From DATBVX01 sp963695985 (lineage in GTDB: Bacteria > Pseudomonadota > Gammaproteobacteria > Steroidobacterales > Steroidobacteraceae), in NCBI GenBank assembly GCA_963695985.1, contig CAVOIC010000009.1:1-64000 (forward strand): a stretch of DNA of 64,000 nt, read 5' to 3'. The translations under genes were made by a program, and so were the position numbers. Position 1 is the stretch's first letter, and every line of letters starts with the position of its first letter. The notes beneath the pieces are model-generated. The model ran no database searches, was not told the origin of the DNA, and was given only the letters and a program-made list of their open reading frames with translations. Shown piece by piece: positions 1 to 9,632 of the stretch.

Positions 1-168
1 GCCGGAACCCTGAACATTGACTTGGTGGATGCGAAGAAGAACTCGCTCGTGTGGCAGGGCCTTGCCGAAGGCCGCGTGAGTGACGAGGCGTACAAGAATC
101 CGGGTCCGGCTATCGATGCCGTCGTGGCCCAGATCTTCAGCAACTTCCCGAACCCGCCGGCCAAGTGA
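1..168 (+). CDS. DUF4136-like protein, C-terminal fragment
   Basis: The window opens inside a reading frame that runs 55 codons to a TGA at 166-168. The visible tail has the pattern of DUF4136 lipoproteins: a beta-strand reading NSLVWQG, a short AEGRVSD loop, then an amphipathic helix with IDAVVAQIFSNFP before a proline-rich end. Those proteins are small envelope lipoproteins of unknown function. The N-terminus, with any signal peptide or lipobox, lies upstream of the window. The assignment rests only on this tail. Confidence 0.6.
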   Translation, partial: AGTLNIDLVDAKKNSLVWQGLAEGRVSDEAYKNPGPAIDAVVAQIFSNFPNPPAK

Positions 169-232
169 TGACGGGGCGAGCTGGATGGCGAGCGGCAGAA
201 GCCGTTCCTTATCACGGGCGAGGTGAACAGCG

Positions 233-1562
233 ATGAAGCGGCGCATATTCATGAGCTGTCTGGCGACGTTCGTAACCATTCTGGCCCTCGGGGCAGCTCC
301 ACTCTCGGCCCAGGCTCCCAGCAGCACGGCCCAGCCTGCAAGCTCGAACAAGACGCCGCCCTTCAAGCCTGAAGAGCTGGAGCAGATCGTGGCGCCGATT
401 GCTCTGTACCCGGACTCCTTGCTGGCTCAGATCTTCATGGCTTCGACGTATCCACTGGAGATTGTGGAGGCGGCGCGCTGGTCCAAGGAGCATCCCGACG
501 TCAAGGGAGACGCGGTGTCGAAGGCAGTGGAAAGCCAGACGTGGGACCCCAGTGTCAAGTCGTTGATTGCGCTTCCCGATGTTCTCGCGATGATGAACGA
601 GAAGCTCGACTGGACACAGAAGCTGGGCGATGCATTCCTCGCGCAGCAGAAGGACGTCATGGACGCCGTTCAACGCTTGCGGGCCAAGGCGAAAGAGGCG
701 GGCAACCTGAAGAGCTCGAAAGAGCAGACCGTCAAGACTGAGCCGGCGCCTGCGGGCGCGGCCACACCGCAGACGATCATCATCGAGCAGGCGGATCCGC
801 AGGTGGTTTACGTACCGACTTACAACCCGACGGTTGTCTACGGGGCGTGGGCCTATCCTGCCTATCCTCCTTATTACTACTACCCGCCGGGCTATGTCGC
901 CGGAGCAGCATTCTGGTCCTTCACGGCGGGAGTGGTCGTCGGCGGCGCGATCTGGGGTAACTGCAACTGGGGCGGTAGTGACGTCGACATCGACGTCAAC
1001 AAGTACAACAACTTCAACCGTAACGAGATCAATGCCAACCGCAACAACGTCGGCAGCGGCAATCGCGGGAACACGAAGAATACGTGGCAGCACAACCCTG
1101 ATCATCGCCAGGGCGTCGGTTATCGCGATTCGGCAAGCCAGCAGAAATACGGTCGCGCGAGCAGCCAGCAGTCGATGCAGTCGCGCGAGCAGTATCGCGG
1201 TCGCGCTGAACAGGGCCGCCAGGAGATGGCGCGCGAGGGCGGTGCCGCCAACCAGCGCGATCTCAGCGGTAACCCGATCGGCGGACGTGACAGCAGCGGA
1301 CAGGGATCGCAGTCGCGCGACTCGCTGGGGGGCGGCGATCGCAGCGCGCAGAGTCGGGACGGGTGGCCAGAGTCGTGACATGGGTGGCCAGAGTCGTGAC
1401 GTGGGCGGTCAGAGCCGCGGTTCCTCGAGTCGCTCCGGTGGTTCTTCGAGTGCCTTCGGCGGTGGGAGCGGCGCGAGTACCCGGGCTTCGAGCAGCCGAG
1501 GAATGTCCAGCCGGTCGGCTGGAGGCATGTCGCGCGGCGGTGGCGGCGGGCGACGTCGCTGA
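233..1562 (+). CDS. DUF3300 domain protein, secreted (frameshifted near 1361)
   Basis: A signal peptide of about 27 residues (MKRRIFMSCLA..., ending LSAQA) is followed by a DUF3300 domain at roughly residues 45-230, including the conserved LYPDSLLAQI segment and a Tyr/Pro-rich stretch. The C-terminus is a low-complexity Gln/Ser/Arg/Gly tail. The first frame stops at 1378, but the next frame continues the same GGQSRD repeats and ends GGGGGRRR at 1562, a typical end for this family. Removing one G from the GGG at 1361-1363 joins them into about 442 aa. Function is unknown. It is followed 21 bases later by a DUF2950 gene. Confidence 0.8.
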
Positions 1563-1583
1563 GCGAGCGTAGGAGAGTATGAG

Positions 1584-2501
1584 ATGCGCTTACTGACTAT
1601 CCTGTTGCTCTCAATTGTGGCGGTCACGCAGATGGCGTGCAGCCGCACTATCCATCAGAAGGACTTCGCCTCGGCCGATGAGGCGGTGCAAGCGCTGATG
1701 GTTGCCGTGAAATCGGGCGATACCCGTGCGCTACTGGAAGTACTCGGGAACGATGCGAAGCCCGTGATCGACTCCGGAGACCCGGTACAGGACAAGAACA
1801 GCCGTGAGAAATTCCAGCAGGCGTACGATACGGCGCACTCGTTCGACAACTCCACGGAAGGGTTGACGGTCCTGCAGGTTGGCGCGGACGACTGGCCGTT
1901 CCCGTTTCCTCTGGTACAGCACGACGGGCGCTGGCATTTCGATACTACGGAGGGCACCGAGGAGATCGTCAATCGCCGCGTCGGGGACAATGAGTTGTCG
2001 ACGATTCAGGCCTGCCTCGCGTTCGTCGATGCCGAGCGCGAGTACTACGCGCGCAACCCGCAGAACGACTCGCTGCTACATTTTGCCCAGAAGTTGATCA
2101 GCACCGAGGGGCAGAAGGACGGCCTCTACTGGCCATCGACCGGGGACCAGCCGCCGAGTCCGCTGGGCGAAGGGTTCGCGCGAGCGCGCAGCGAGGGCTA
2201 CGCGCTCGAGGGAAAGGGCAAGGCCGAGCCCTTTCACGGTTACATCTACCGGATCCTCAAGGGGCAGGGGCCGGATGCTCATGGCGGGGCCTACGACTAC
2301 ATGGTAGGCGACAAGATGCTGGGCGGCTTTGCGCTGATTGCCTCACCCGCTGAATACGGTACAAGCGGCGTCATGAGCTTCATCGTGAATCACGACGGTG
2401 TCGTATTTTCCAAGGACCTGGGGCCGGACACCGCAAAGGTGGCGCCGGAGATCCAGGTATTTGATCCGGACAAGAGCTGGAAGCGCGAGGCGTCTACGTA
2501 G
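1584..2501 (+). CDS. DUF2950 family lipoprotein
   Basis: This 305-residue protein has a short lipoprotein-type signal peptide with Cys at about residue 19 (TQMAC). A DUF2950 domain follows: a helical N-terminal part with DEAVQALMVAVKSGD, then a beta-rich C-terminal half with DYMVGDKMLGGFALIASP. AGGAGAG at 1571-1577 is well placed for the ATG at 1584. DUF2950 genes are commonly found beside DUF3300 genes, as here, so the two products probably act in the same envelope process. No biochemical role is known to me. Confidence 0.85.
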   Translation: MRLLTILLLSIVAVTQMACSRTIHQKDFASADEAVQALMVAVKSGDTRALLEVLGNDAKPVIDSGDPVQDKNSREKFQQAYDTAHSFDNSTEGLTVLQVGADDWPFPFPLVQHDGRWHFDTTEGTEEIVNRRVGDNELSTIQACLAFVDAEREYYARNPQNDSLLHFAQKLISTEGQKDGLYWPSTGDQPPSPLGEGFARARSEGYALEGKGKAEPFHGYIYRILKGQGPDAHGGAYDYMVGDKMLGGFALIASPAEYGTSGVMSFIVNHDGVVFSKDLGPDTAKVAPEIQVFDPDKSWKREAST

Positions 2502-2512
2502 GTGTGTGGCCC

Positions 2513-2554
2513 GCTGAGATCGAGGACGAGATCGCGACCGTGCTCGATCTCAGC
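2513..2554. terminator. Long perfect inverted repeat between convergent genes
   Basis: Twelve bases, GCTGAGATCGAG (2513-2524), are exactly complementary to CTCGATCTCAGC (2543-2554), with an 18-base loop. It sits 12 bases after the DUF2950 stop and before the 3' end of the opposite-strand glycine-zipper gene. A transcript from either side could fold it. There is no U-tract, so intrinsic termination is uncertain. It may block convergent read-through or stabilise 3' ends. Confidence 0.4.
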
Positions 2555-2600
2555 GTGCTCTCCAACACACCGCTCGTCGGTCAGCCGTAGGCGGATCCTC

Positions 2601-3131
2601 TTACTTGACCGTGTAACCGCGGCCTTCTAGGCAGACGGCCTTGGCCTTGTTGAAGGTGTCCATCTTCGCAGCGCGCTCAGCCTCGGCCTGCTGCTGCGCC
2701 TGCTGCTGAGAGGCCTGAGCCTGCTGCTGGGCCGCCGCCTTTTCCTGCCGTGCACGGGCTCCTCCGGCGACCACGCCGGCCGTGGCGCCTATCGCCGCTC
2801 CCTGGCCAGCATCATTGTTGGCCACCTCACCGATGACCGCGCCCGCAGCTGCCCCGCGTACAGCACCGCGCGCGCGCTGGCCCGTCGGTGCGGTCTGCTG
2901 CGGAGCAGGGGCCGGCTGAGCCTGAACGGGAGTCTGGGCCAGCACCACCGGATCGACGCCGGTGTTCTGCACCGCCCAGGTGTAGCACTCACCCTCGTCC
3001 TTCTTCTGTTGCTCGGCGGTCTGGCCCTTGGCCGGATAGATGATGAGTGTCTTTGGAGTCTGGGCCAGCACTCCGCCAGCCAGTAGCGTGACGCACGCAA
3101 TCATCGCAGTTTGAATCGCTCGCTTTGACAT
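2601..3131 (-). CDS. Glycine-zipper envelope protein
   Basis: This 176-residue secreted protein has a signal peptide ending near VLAQ. Next come a short domain with two Cys, a Pro/Gln linker, and a Gly/Ala-rich segment (RGAVRGAAAGAVIGEVA... GQGAAIGATAGVVAGG) typical of glycine-zipper (YMGG-like) membrane-inserting proteins. A Gln/Ala-rich coiled coil with repeated QAQ/QQAQQQ follows, and the protein ends GRGYTVK. I chose the ATG at 3131 because TGAGGA lies seven bases upstream; longer versions lack a ribosome site. It is likely an outer-membrane or periplasmic structural protein. Confidence 0.75.
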   Translation of the reverse strand: MSKRAIQTAMIACVTLLAGGVLAQTPKTLIIYPAKGQTAEQQKKDEGECYTWAVQNTGVDPVVLAQTPVQAQPAPAPQQTAPTGQRARGAVRGAAAGAVIGEVANNDAGQGAAIGATAGVVAGGARARQEKAAAQQQAQASQQQAQQQAEAERAAKMDTFNKAKAVCLEGRGYTVK

Positions 3132-3386
3132 GGTCATTTCCTCAGGGGAGTGCGGTCGCACCGGTGCGCAAACCTGCGTCGGATTGCACCACAAACCCGT
3201 AATCTCGGGCGACTAGATTAGATACGTATAGGCGCTCGCCCCTCAGTCTGCCCCGTCGCCGCCGCGGTGGACGGCGGCCGCGGCGCAGTGTCAATATTAC
3301 GTCAAGGCACAGGCCCGGGCGGCAACGAACAGTCAAGAACGACCCCGCCGCCGGCCAAGCCCATGCGGTGTAGTAGTGGAGGCGTA

Positions 3387-4397
3387 GTGAGGGACGAAGC
3401 CTTCGACGAACGCAAGCGCATTGTGCGTTGTCGCGCTTCACCGGCCGGGAGGTGCCTGCTGCTGGCCGCGCTTCTCATCTCACCTATCGCCGTCGCGCAG
3501 AACGCCGCGGCACCTGCCCGAGACGTCCTCATCCTGCACAGCCTGGCGGGTATCCTGATCTGCGCAGTGCTCTTTGCGCTGTGGATGGAGTGGCGGCGTC
3601 GCCATCGCACTGAGCTCGAAAACACACGTCAGCGTGGCGAGCTTACGCACGCCATGCGGCTGGCGACGATCGGCGAGCTGGCAGCCTCTATCGCCCACGA
3701 GATCAATCAGCCGCTCGGCGCCATCCTGAGCAATGCCGACGCTGCCGAACTGTTGCTTGAGAAGACTCCGAGCGATCTCACGCAAGTGCGCCAGATTCTC
3801 GCAGACATCCGGCGCGACGATCTGCGCGCCAGCGAGGTGATCCGCCACATGCGAGCGCTGCTGCGCAAGCGGGAGCTCACACTTACGCCCATTGACTTGA
3901 ATGAGTCAGTCAACGCAGTGGCGAACCTGCTGCAGGATGAGACCCATCGCCGTGAGGTCCAGATTGATCACCAGCTCGCCGCTGATCTGCCACCAGTGGC
4001 CGCCGATCGAGTGCACGTCGAACAGGTGCTGCTGAATCTGCTGATCAATGCGATGGATGCGATGGAGGCCACGCCGCGCGGTCGACGCAAGGTAAAGGTG
4101 CAGACGCGTGCGGTGCGGGGCGGCTGGGTAGAAGTGGCCGTTTCAGACTCGGGAATCGGTCTGGTGCCGCCGGCGCGCGCTCACTTGTTCGACTCTTTTT
4201 ACACGACCAAGAAGAATGGCCTGGGCCTGGGCCTGTCAATCGCGCGCTCGATCATCGAAGCGCACGGGGGGCGGATCTGGGCCGAGAGCAATCGGGACGC
4301 TGGCGCGACGTTCCGCTTCACTCTCTCGGCCATGTCTGCCACCAGTGAAGCACTCCAGATCGGGTCTCGCCCTGCAACAGCGAAGGCGGCCGTATGA
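3387..4397 (+). CDS. Membrane sensor histidine kinase, FixL/DctB-like
   Basis: The protein has two hydrophobic segments near residues 22-37 and 46-66, then a HisKA domain with SIAHEINQPLG, where His104 is the expected phosphorylation site. A HATPase domain follows with N-box LLNLLINAMDAME, G1 DSGIGL and G2 GLGLGLSIA. There is almost no periplasmic sensing loop. The GTG at 3387 follows GGAGG closely; an in-frame ATG at 3363 lacks a ribosome site and is the alternative start. It overlaps the response-regulator gene by four bases (ATGA), so the two form one signalling pair. The stimulus cannot be told from sequence. Confidence 0.85.
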   Translation: MRDEAFDERKRIVRCRASPAGRCLLLAALLISPIAVAQNAAAPARDVLILHSLAGILICAVLFALWMEWRRRHRTELENTRQRGELTHAMRLATIGELAASIAHEINQPLGAILSNADAAELLLEKTPSDLTQVRQILADIRRDDLRASEVIRHMRALLRKRELTLTPIDLNESVNAVANLLQDETHRREVQIDHQLAADLPPVAADRVHVEQVLLNLLINAMDAMEATPRGRRKVKVQTRAVRGGWVEVAVSDSGIGLVPPARAHLFDSFYTTKKNGLGLGLSIARSIIEAHGGRIWAESNRDAGATFRFTLSAMSATSEALQIGSRPATAKAAV

Positions 4398-5011
4398 ACG
4401 AGTTGGCGCCGGTTGTTCACGTCGTCGATGACGATGACGCGGTGCGTACCGCGATCTCGCGCCTGCTGTCCGCCGCCGGCTACGGTGTGCGCGGTTACGG
4501 CTCGGCCGGCGCGATGCTACTGGCTCCTCCGCCGGTCGAGCCCGGCTGCATCATCCTCGACTACCGCCTGCCCGGGCCGAACGGCCTGCAGCTGCAGGAA
4601 GCGCTTGGCAAGCGCGAGGATCATCTGCCGGTGATCTTTCTCACCGGGCACGGCGACATTCCAACGACCGTGCAGGCCATGAAAGCGGGCGCCGTGGACT
4701 TCCTGACCAAGCCGATCCAGCGCGACGCGTTGCTGGGCGCGGTCGCGACCGCGGTCGAGCGTGACGCCGCACGCCGCAAGTCACGCGTGAATCGTGCCGA
4801 GGTGCGCGCGCGTTACCAGAGCCTGACGGTCCGCGAACGTGACGTCTTCGAGCGCATCGTCGCCGGACGGCTCAACAAGCAGATCGCCGCCGAACTTGGA
4901 ACCGCGGAGCGCACGATCAAGGCGCATCGCGCGCGCGTCATGGAGAAGATGCAGGCTGGATCGGTCGCTGAACTGGTACATCTGGCGGAGCAGTTGCAGC
5001 TCGGCCGGTAG
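4394..5011 (+). CDS. FixJ/NarL-type response regulator
   Basis: This 205-residue protein has a receiver domain (acidic pocket VVDDDDAV, phospho-acceptor Asp56 in LDYRLPGPNG, switch Thr in FLTGHGD, Lys in LTKPI). A LuxR-type helix-turn-helix follows (LTVRERDVFERIVAGRLNKQIAAELGTAERTIKAH in outline). The arrangement is that of FixJ-family regulators, which bind DNA as dimers after phosphorylation. Its start overlaps the stop of the upstream kinase gene, the likely phosphodonor. The targets are unknown. Confidence 0.9.
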   Translation: MNELAPVVHVVDDDDAVRTAISRLLSAAGYGVRGYGSAGAMLLAPPPVEPGCIILDYRLPGPNGLQLQEALGKREDHLPVIFLTGHGDIPTTVQAMKAGAVDFLTKPIQRDALLGAVATAVERDAARRKSRVNRAEVRARYQSLTVRERDVFERIVAGRLNKQIAAELGTAERTIKAHRARVMEKMQAGSVAELVHLAEQLQLGR

Positions 5012-5089
5012 CTTCATGCACCAAAGGACAATGGCGCACTGACCCAGAGTCCAATACCCCGCGGGACTCTTATCGGGCATTGTCGGCGG

Positions 5090-5524
5090 ATGGGCCACGC
5101 GGCGCCGATCAAGCCAACCCGCACGCAGCCGGAAGCCGCACACGCGCTTCAGCGCACGGTTGTCGTCGTCGAGGATGACGATGCGATGCGTCAGGCTATC
5201 GAGCGGTTGCTCAAATGCGCAGGTCTTCAGTCGCGGGCTTTCGCGACGGCCCATGATTTCCTGGAAAGCGGTACGGCCAGTTCGGCGGCGTGTCTGGTGC
5301 TCGACGTGCAGTTGCCTGACCAATCAGGGTTCGATCTGCAACGCGTGCTTGCCAGCGAAGGCGTGAATCACCCAGTCATCTTCATTGCCGGCACTGACGA
5401 TCCGAAAGCGCGAGCAGAGGCGGTACGGCTCGGAGCTGCTGAATTCCTGCCCAAGCCGTTTCGCGGACAGCATCTGCTCGAAGCGATCGAAAGTGCCATC
5501 GGCAGTCGCGGCCTGGACGACTGA
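5090..5524 (+). CDS. Stand-alone receiver-domain protein
   Basis: A 144-residue receiver domain lies 78 bases after the FixJ-like gene. It has the acidic cluster VVEDDDAM, Asp72 in VLDVQLPDQSG, a switch Thr in IAGTDD and Lys in LPKPF, so it should be phosphorylatable. No output domain follows; the frame ends in GSRGLDD. It may be a phosphate sink or branch partner for the upstream kinase, or a FixJ paralogue that has lost its DNA-binding domain. No frameshifted HTH is evident in the 72 bases before the next gene. Confidence 0.8.
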   Translation: MGHAAPIKPTRTQPEAAHALQRTVVVVEDDDAMRQAIERLLKCAGLQSRAFATAHDFLESGTASSAACLVLDVQLPDQSGFDLQRVLASEGVNHPVIFIAGTDDPKARAEAVRLGAAEFLPKPFRGQHLLEAIESAIGSRGLDD

Positions 5525-5596
5525 TGCCACCGAGGCCTGAAACTCGGCCTGCCATGGCGCACCGATGCGGCGCGCTGAAGCGGAGCAACCTCAAAT

Positions 5597-6013
5597 CTAG
5601 GTTCCCGGCTTCGCCTCCGCCACTTTGCACTGGCCGAATACGATGTAGGCGCCCTTACGGTCTGCGACCGAGATCGTCATCGCGCCCGACTTCTTGTTGA
5701 TGAGAGCGCTCCACGCGAATTGCAGATCGGCTCCCTGCAGCACCAGCGACTCTTTGTTGGTCGTCTTGTAGAGGATCGACAGGAGCGAGGTCTGATACGG
5801 CGCGCGGATCTGTTTCTTGGCCACATCGATGCCGAACACCGGGGGCTTGCCCGACTCGGGTTCTATCGGGTTACAGGCGGCACGGCCCGGAAGACAGTCG
5901 TGAGTCTCGGTCGCCGTGCATTGCAGCGGCACCGACCCGTCGAATTCTTCAGCCAGCGCGACGCTCGTTAATGACAAGCCCAGAAGGATGGGCACCGCGC
6001 GAATCACGCGCAT
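5597..6013 (-). CDS. Small secreted protein of unknown function
   Basis: This 138-residue protein has a clear signal peptide (MRVIRAVPILLGLSLTSVALA, cleavage before EEF). The mature part has Cys residues at about 32, 40, 47 and 127, which could form disulfides, and a beta-rich C-terminal half ending near FGQCKVAEAKPGT. I do not recognise a named family. It is read away from the AspT-like gene, and 190 bases separate the two divergent starts, so their promoters probably lie there. Confidence 0.65.
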   Translation of the reverse strand: MRVIRAVPILLGLSLTSVALAEEFDGSVPLQCTATETHDCLPGRAACNPIEPESGKPPVFGIDVAKKQIRAPYQTSLLSILYKTTNKESLVLQGADLQFAWSALINKKSGAMTISVADRKGAYIVFGQCKVAEAKPGT

Positions 6014-6203
6014 AGTAATTCTCCTTATTTTCAGTTGTCGGAGGGTCTGGTTGGAATGCGTACGTCACCAGCGGACCGGGGCGCATTATGCCATGCGTGC
6101 TGCGAGGTTCATGCGCCGATCGAGCAATCGGGCCCTATCGGCCCTATTATGAAGGCTGGTCCGTGATCAGCTAGAACACCAACACGCGATTTCAGGGATC
6201 ATC

Positions 6204-7862
6204 ATGAACAGCATCCAACCGGTCCTCGAGTTCCTGCATGGGCAGCCGGTGATCACGCTATTCCTGGCGCTGGGCGCCGGCTACCTCTTCGGCCGGATCA
6301 AAGTGGCGGGATTCTCGTTCGGCGCTGTGGCCGGGACTCTGCTCGTTTCCCTCGTGCTCGGAAACTATGGTTTTCGCATCAGCGCCGGCGCGCAGGCCGT
6401 TGGATTTGCGATGTTCATCTTCGCCGTCGGGTACCAGGCAGGGCCACGTTTCATCGAGGTGCTCAAGACGCAGGGACTGCATTATTTCACGCTCGCGATT
6501 TTCGTCGCAGGCGTCGGGTTCGTGACAGCGGTGGTCGCAGGCAAGTGGCTCGGGCTGCCCGCAGGCGGCACCGCCGGCCTGCTGGCGGGAGCATTGACCA
6601 CTACGCCGACCTTAGCTGCGGCGCAGGAAGCCGTACGTACCGGCATCGTCGCATTGCCGGCCGGAACGACGGTAGAACAGGTCGTCACGACCATCGGGAC
6701 CAGCTATGCCATCACATACATCGTGGGCTTGCTGGGCGTGATCACGGCGGTGCGACTGCTGCCGCGCATTGTCGGGATCAACCTCGAGGAGGAGGCGCGC
6801 AAGCTGGAGGAAACCTCGCGGCGCGAGGGCTCGGTGCAGTTGCAAGCGCGGGGCTACCGCGTGACGAATGCAGAGTACTGTCGGGCGACAGTCGGGGAGC
6901 TCGCCAAGCGCTTGTGGGACGGGTTGGCAGTCGTGCGAATGCGCCGCGGCGGGGAGTGGTTCAAGCCGGGTTCAGAGGGGCATTTGCAGCTCGGCGATGA
7001 AGTTTACGCCTACGGTGACGCGAATTTTTTCCGCGGCGGCATCGAGGACCTGGGCGAGGAGATTCCGATTCTGAGCGAAGTGGAGCTTTCGGCTTCGTCC
7101 ACTCACGTCGTGGTCGCGCGCCGCAATGCCGTTGGCCGCACGCTGGCCGGCCTCGACCTGGCGCGCAAGCACGGTCTCGTGGTGTTGGAGGTCCGCCGCG
7201 ATGGTCTGCCGCTGCCCATCGGCCGGTATCTGCAGCTCGAGCGCGGTGACGTGCTCAGCGTAGTCGGGCCAGCCGGCGCCATGTCCGCGTTGGCGGAGAC
7301 TCTCGGGCCGGTCGAGGCGAATGCCGTCGAGACGGACATGATGACCTTTGCACTTGGGATTGCCCTCGGCAGCGCTGTGGGTCTGCTCACGGTCAAGATC
7401 GCGGGCGTGCCCATTGGGCTGGGCGCGGCCGGGGGCTTGTTGGCCGCCGGAATCGTGACGGGCTGGCTCAACAGCAGCCGGCCGACCGTCGGCAAGTTCC
7501 CGGAAGCCGCGCGCTGGATTCTGATGGAGTTCGGGCTGCTCATCTTCATCTGCGGCGTGGGATTGCAGGCGGGCGGTCAGATCATCGAAACCTTCAAACA
7601 GGCCGGGCTGGCTTTGATTCTGGCCGCGATCTTCACCGTGACGCTGCCGGTGATCGGCGGGTATGTGTTCGGGCGCAAGGTGCTCCGGCTGAATCCAGTG
7701 TTGTTGATGGGTGCTTTGACCGGGGCGATGACCAGTGCCGCCGCGTTCAGCCTCGTCACCAGCGAAGCGAAGAGCGCCACGCCGGCACTCGGTTACACCG
7801 GCACCTACGCGTTCGCCAACGTCATCCTGACGATCGCCGGAACACTGGTGATGCTCGTCTGA
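6204..7862 (+). CDS. AspT/YidE-family exchanger, copy 1
   Basis: This 552-residue membrane protein has the two-fold architecture of the aspartate:alanine exchanger family: about five N-terminal helices (residues 10-185), a cytoplasmic insert with two RCK_C/TrkA_C-like domains (about 205-370), and about six C-terminal helices. The repeated family signatures AMFIFAVGYQAGPRF and LLIFICGVGLQAGG are both present. Family members exchange carboxylic amino acids for their decarboxylation products. A second copy at 9633 sits beside aspartate decarboxylase. This copy could carry another substrate, perhaps glutamate; sequence alone does not settle it. Confidence 0.85.
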   Translation: MNSIQPVLEFLHGQPVITLFLALGAGYLFGRIKVAGFSFGAVAGTLLVSLVLGNYGFRISAGAQAVGFAMFIFAVGYQAGPRFIEVLKTQGLHYFTLAIFVAGVGFVTAVVAGKWLGLPAGGTAGLLAGALTTTPTLAAAQEAVRTGIVALPAGTTVEQVVTTIGTSYAITYIVGLLGVITAVRLLPRIVGINLEEEARKLEETSRREGSVQLQARGYRVTNAEYCRATVGELAKRLWDGLAVVRMRRGGEWFKPGSEGHLQLGDEVYAYGDANFFRGGIEDLGEEIPILSEVELSASSTHVVVARRNAVGRTLAGLDLARKHGLVVLEVRRDGLPLPIGRYLQLERGDVLSVVGPAGAMSALAETLGPVEANAVETDMMTFALGIALGSAVGLLTVKIAGVPIGLGAAGGLLAAGIVTGWLNSSRPTVGKFPEAARWILMEFGLLIFICGVGLQAGGQIIETFKQAGLALILAAIFTVTLPVIGGYVFGRKVLRLNPVLLMGALTGAMTSAAAFSLVTSEAKSATPALGYTGTYAFANVILTIAGTLVMLV

Positions 7863-7902
7863 CCGCCGCCGGCCGCATCCCGTCGAATTCCGGGACCCCC
7901 CG

Positions 7903-9383
7903 ATGCTAGCCCGTGTAGGTCGACATGCACTGCTCTTCATTCTGTACGGGCTTACCGGTGCCTTGCTGGCGGCCGTCGCGGGCTTCATCTGGCTGGGTGT
8001 GAGCGGCAAGCCGGAGCTGAAGGTCTGGCAAACGGCGAGGTTGCACGAAGACTTCACGCGCGCTGCAAGCGCGCAGGTCACCACGCTCGACGCCTATCAC
8101 AAGCTCGAGGATCGCCTGTTCGCTGAGCTGCAGCGCGAGGTGTACCAGCGCATCGATGAGTCAGATCGGCGGGCGCTGAATCGATATTCGTCCGGCAGTC
8201 GTGCGGATCCGAGCAGCCTCGCGGAGAATTTCAATCGCACCTTCGAACTTGCGGCAGATGCGCCGCGCGCCGGTGTTCTCCTGATCCACGGCCTCACAGA
8301 TTCGCCTTACGTGTTCCGCGAACTTGCCATGCGGCTGCACGAGCGCGGCTGCACGGTCGTGGTTTTGCGACTTCCCGGTCACGGCACTGTACCGTCGGCG
8401 CTCACGAGCGTCGACTGGCGCGACTGGGCAGCGGCGGTGCGCATGGCGGCAAAGGATCTGAGGCAGCAACTCCCGGCGCAAACGCCGTTGTATCTCGTGG
8501 GGTTCTCGACCGGCGCAGCGCTTGCGGTCGAATACTCGCTGGCCCGGCTCGAGGGCGAAGAGCTGCCGCGCGTCGATGCACTCGTCCTGCTGTCACCCGC
8601 GATCGGTGTCGACCCGCTGGCGTGGCTTGCCATCTGGCAGGAGCGGTTGTCCATGCTTCCGGGCCTCGGGAAACTCGCCTGGCTCGACCTGATCCCCGAA
8701 TACGATCCCTACAAGTACAACTCCTTCCCGGTGAACGCGGGGCATCAGATCTACACAGTCACGCAGGTCATCGACCAGCGGCTCAAGCGGCTGTCGGCTG
8801 CGGGGCCGGTACGCGGCTTCCCACGTACGCTCGTGTTTCAGTCGGTGGCGGATGCAACGGTCTCGCCGCTCGCGGTGGTGCAGGTCTTCCTTGGGCGCCT
8901 GTCTGCCGAGGGACATGAGCTCGTCCTATTCGATATCAATCGACTCGCCAATGCCGAGCCCCTGTTGCGCGCAAACGCGCGCTTGCCGGCAGAGCGACTG
9001 TTGACTGGTGCTGAGCGCTCATTCGACGTCACCCTGATCACCAATGAGAGATGAGCACGAGCCTGCGCTGGTTGCGTTGCACCGGCCAGCCCACGGATCG
9101 GTGGACGCGGGCACGCTGCTCGGGCTCAGCTGGCCTGCGGGGATGTTCTCGCTGTCGCACACCGCTCTGCCGATTCCGCCGGATGATCCGATCTACGGCG
9201 CGGAGCGCCCAGGCGGGAACCAGAAGCGTGTATCTGGGACGAATCGAGCTTCTTGGGGAGCAGGGACTGCTGGCGATGCCAGCCAACGCGCTGATCAGGT
9301 TGCGCTTCAATCCGTTCTTCGCTTACGAGCAGCAGCAAATCGAGCAGTTTCTGGCCCTCGAGCACAGCAGCCAGAACCAGTGA
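7903..9383 (+). CDS. Membrane-anchored alpha/beta hydrolase (two frameshifts)
   Basis: After an N-terminal hydrophobic anchor (about residues 10-32) comes a serine-hydrolase fold with oxyanion region HGLTDSPY and nucleophile elbow GFSTG (Ser202), resembling monoacylglycerol or carboxyl-ester lipases. The first frame stops at 9054, before the catalytic His. The next frame supplies it (SLSHTALP, then PPDDPIYG), and a third frame gives the expected C-terminus with VYLGRIELLGEQG and LRFNPFFAYEQQ, ending at 9383. The breaks lie near 9045 and 9220 (AACC). Removing one base at each gives about 492 aa. Its substrate and its link to the flanking exchangers are unknown. Confidence 0.75.
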
Positions 9384-9632
9384 CTTCACCGGCGGCCCGT
9401 CGGCAGCCGCCCCTCGCTTTCCTTACATTGCCCTTTGGTGCAATTGCCGGCCATGTCGCTGGCGGGGAACATCCCTCGAGTCTGTGGGTCGGAACGCTGC
9501 GGGAAGTGCCTAGCCCAGTAGGGACCTCCCACGGTCGCCGTGACTAGGGGTAACGCCTAACCTCCCGGCCACGCTTGAGCTGAGTCCTGCGGCGGGGTCA
9601 GCCCTGCTCTACTAACAAGACGGGGGAGACCG

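Noticed and set aside
2501..2589. Short frame reading VWPAEIEDEIATVLDLSVLSNTPLVGQP after DUF2950
   Set aside because: It looks protein-like in one frame but is only 28 codons, has no start context, and is mostly explained by the inverted repeat.
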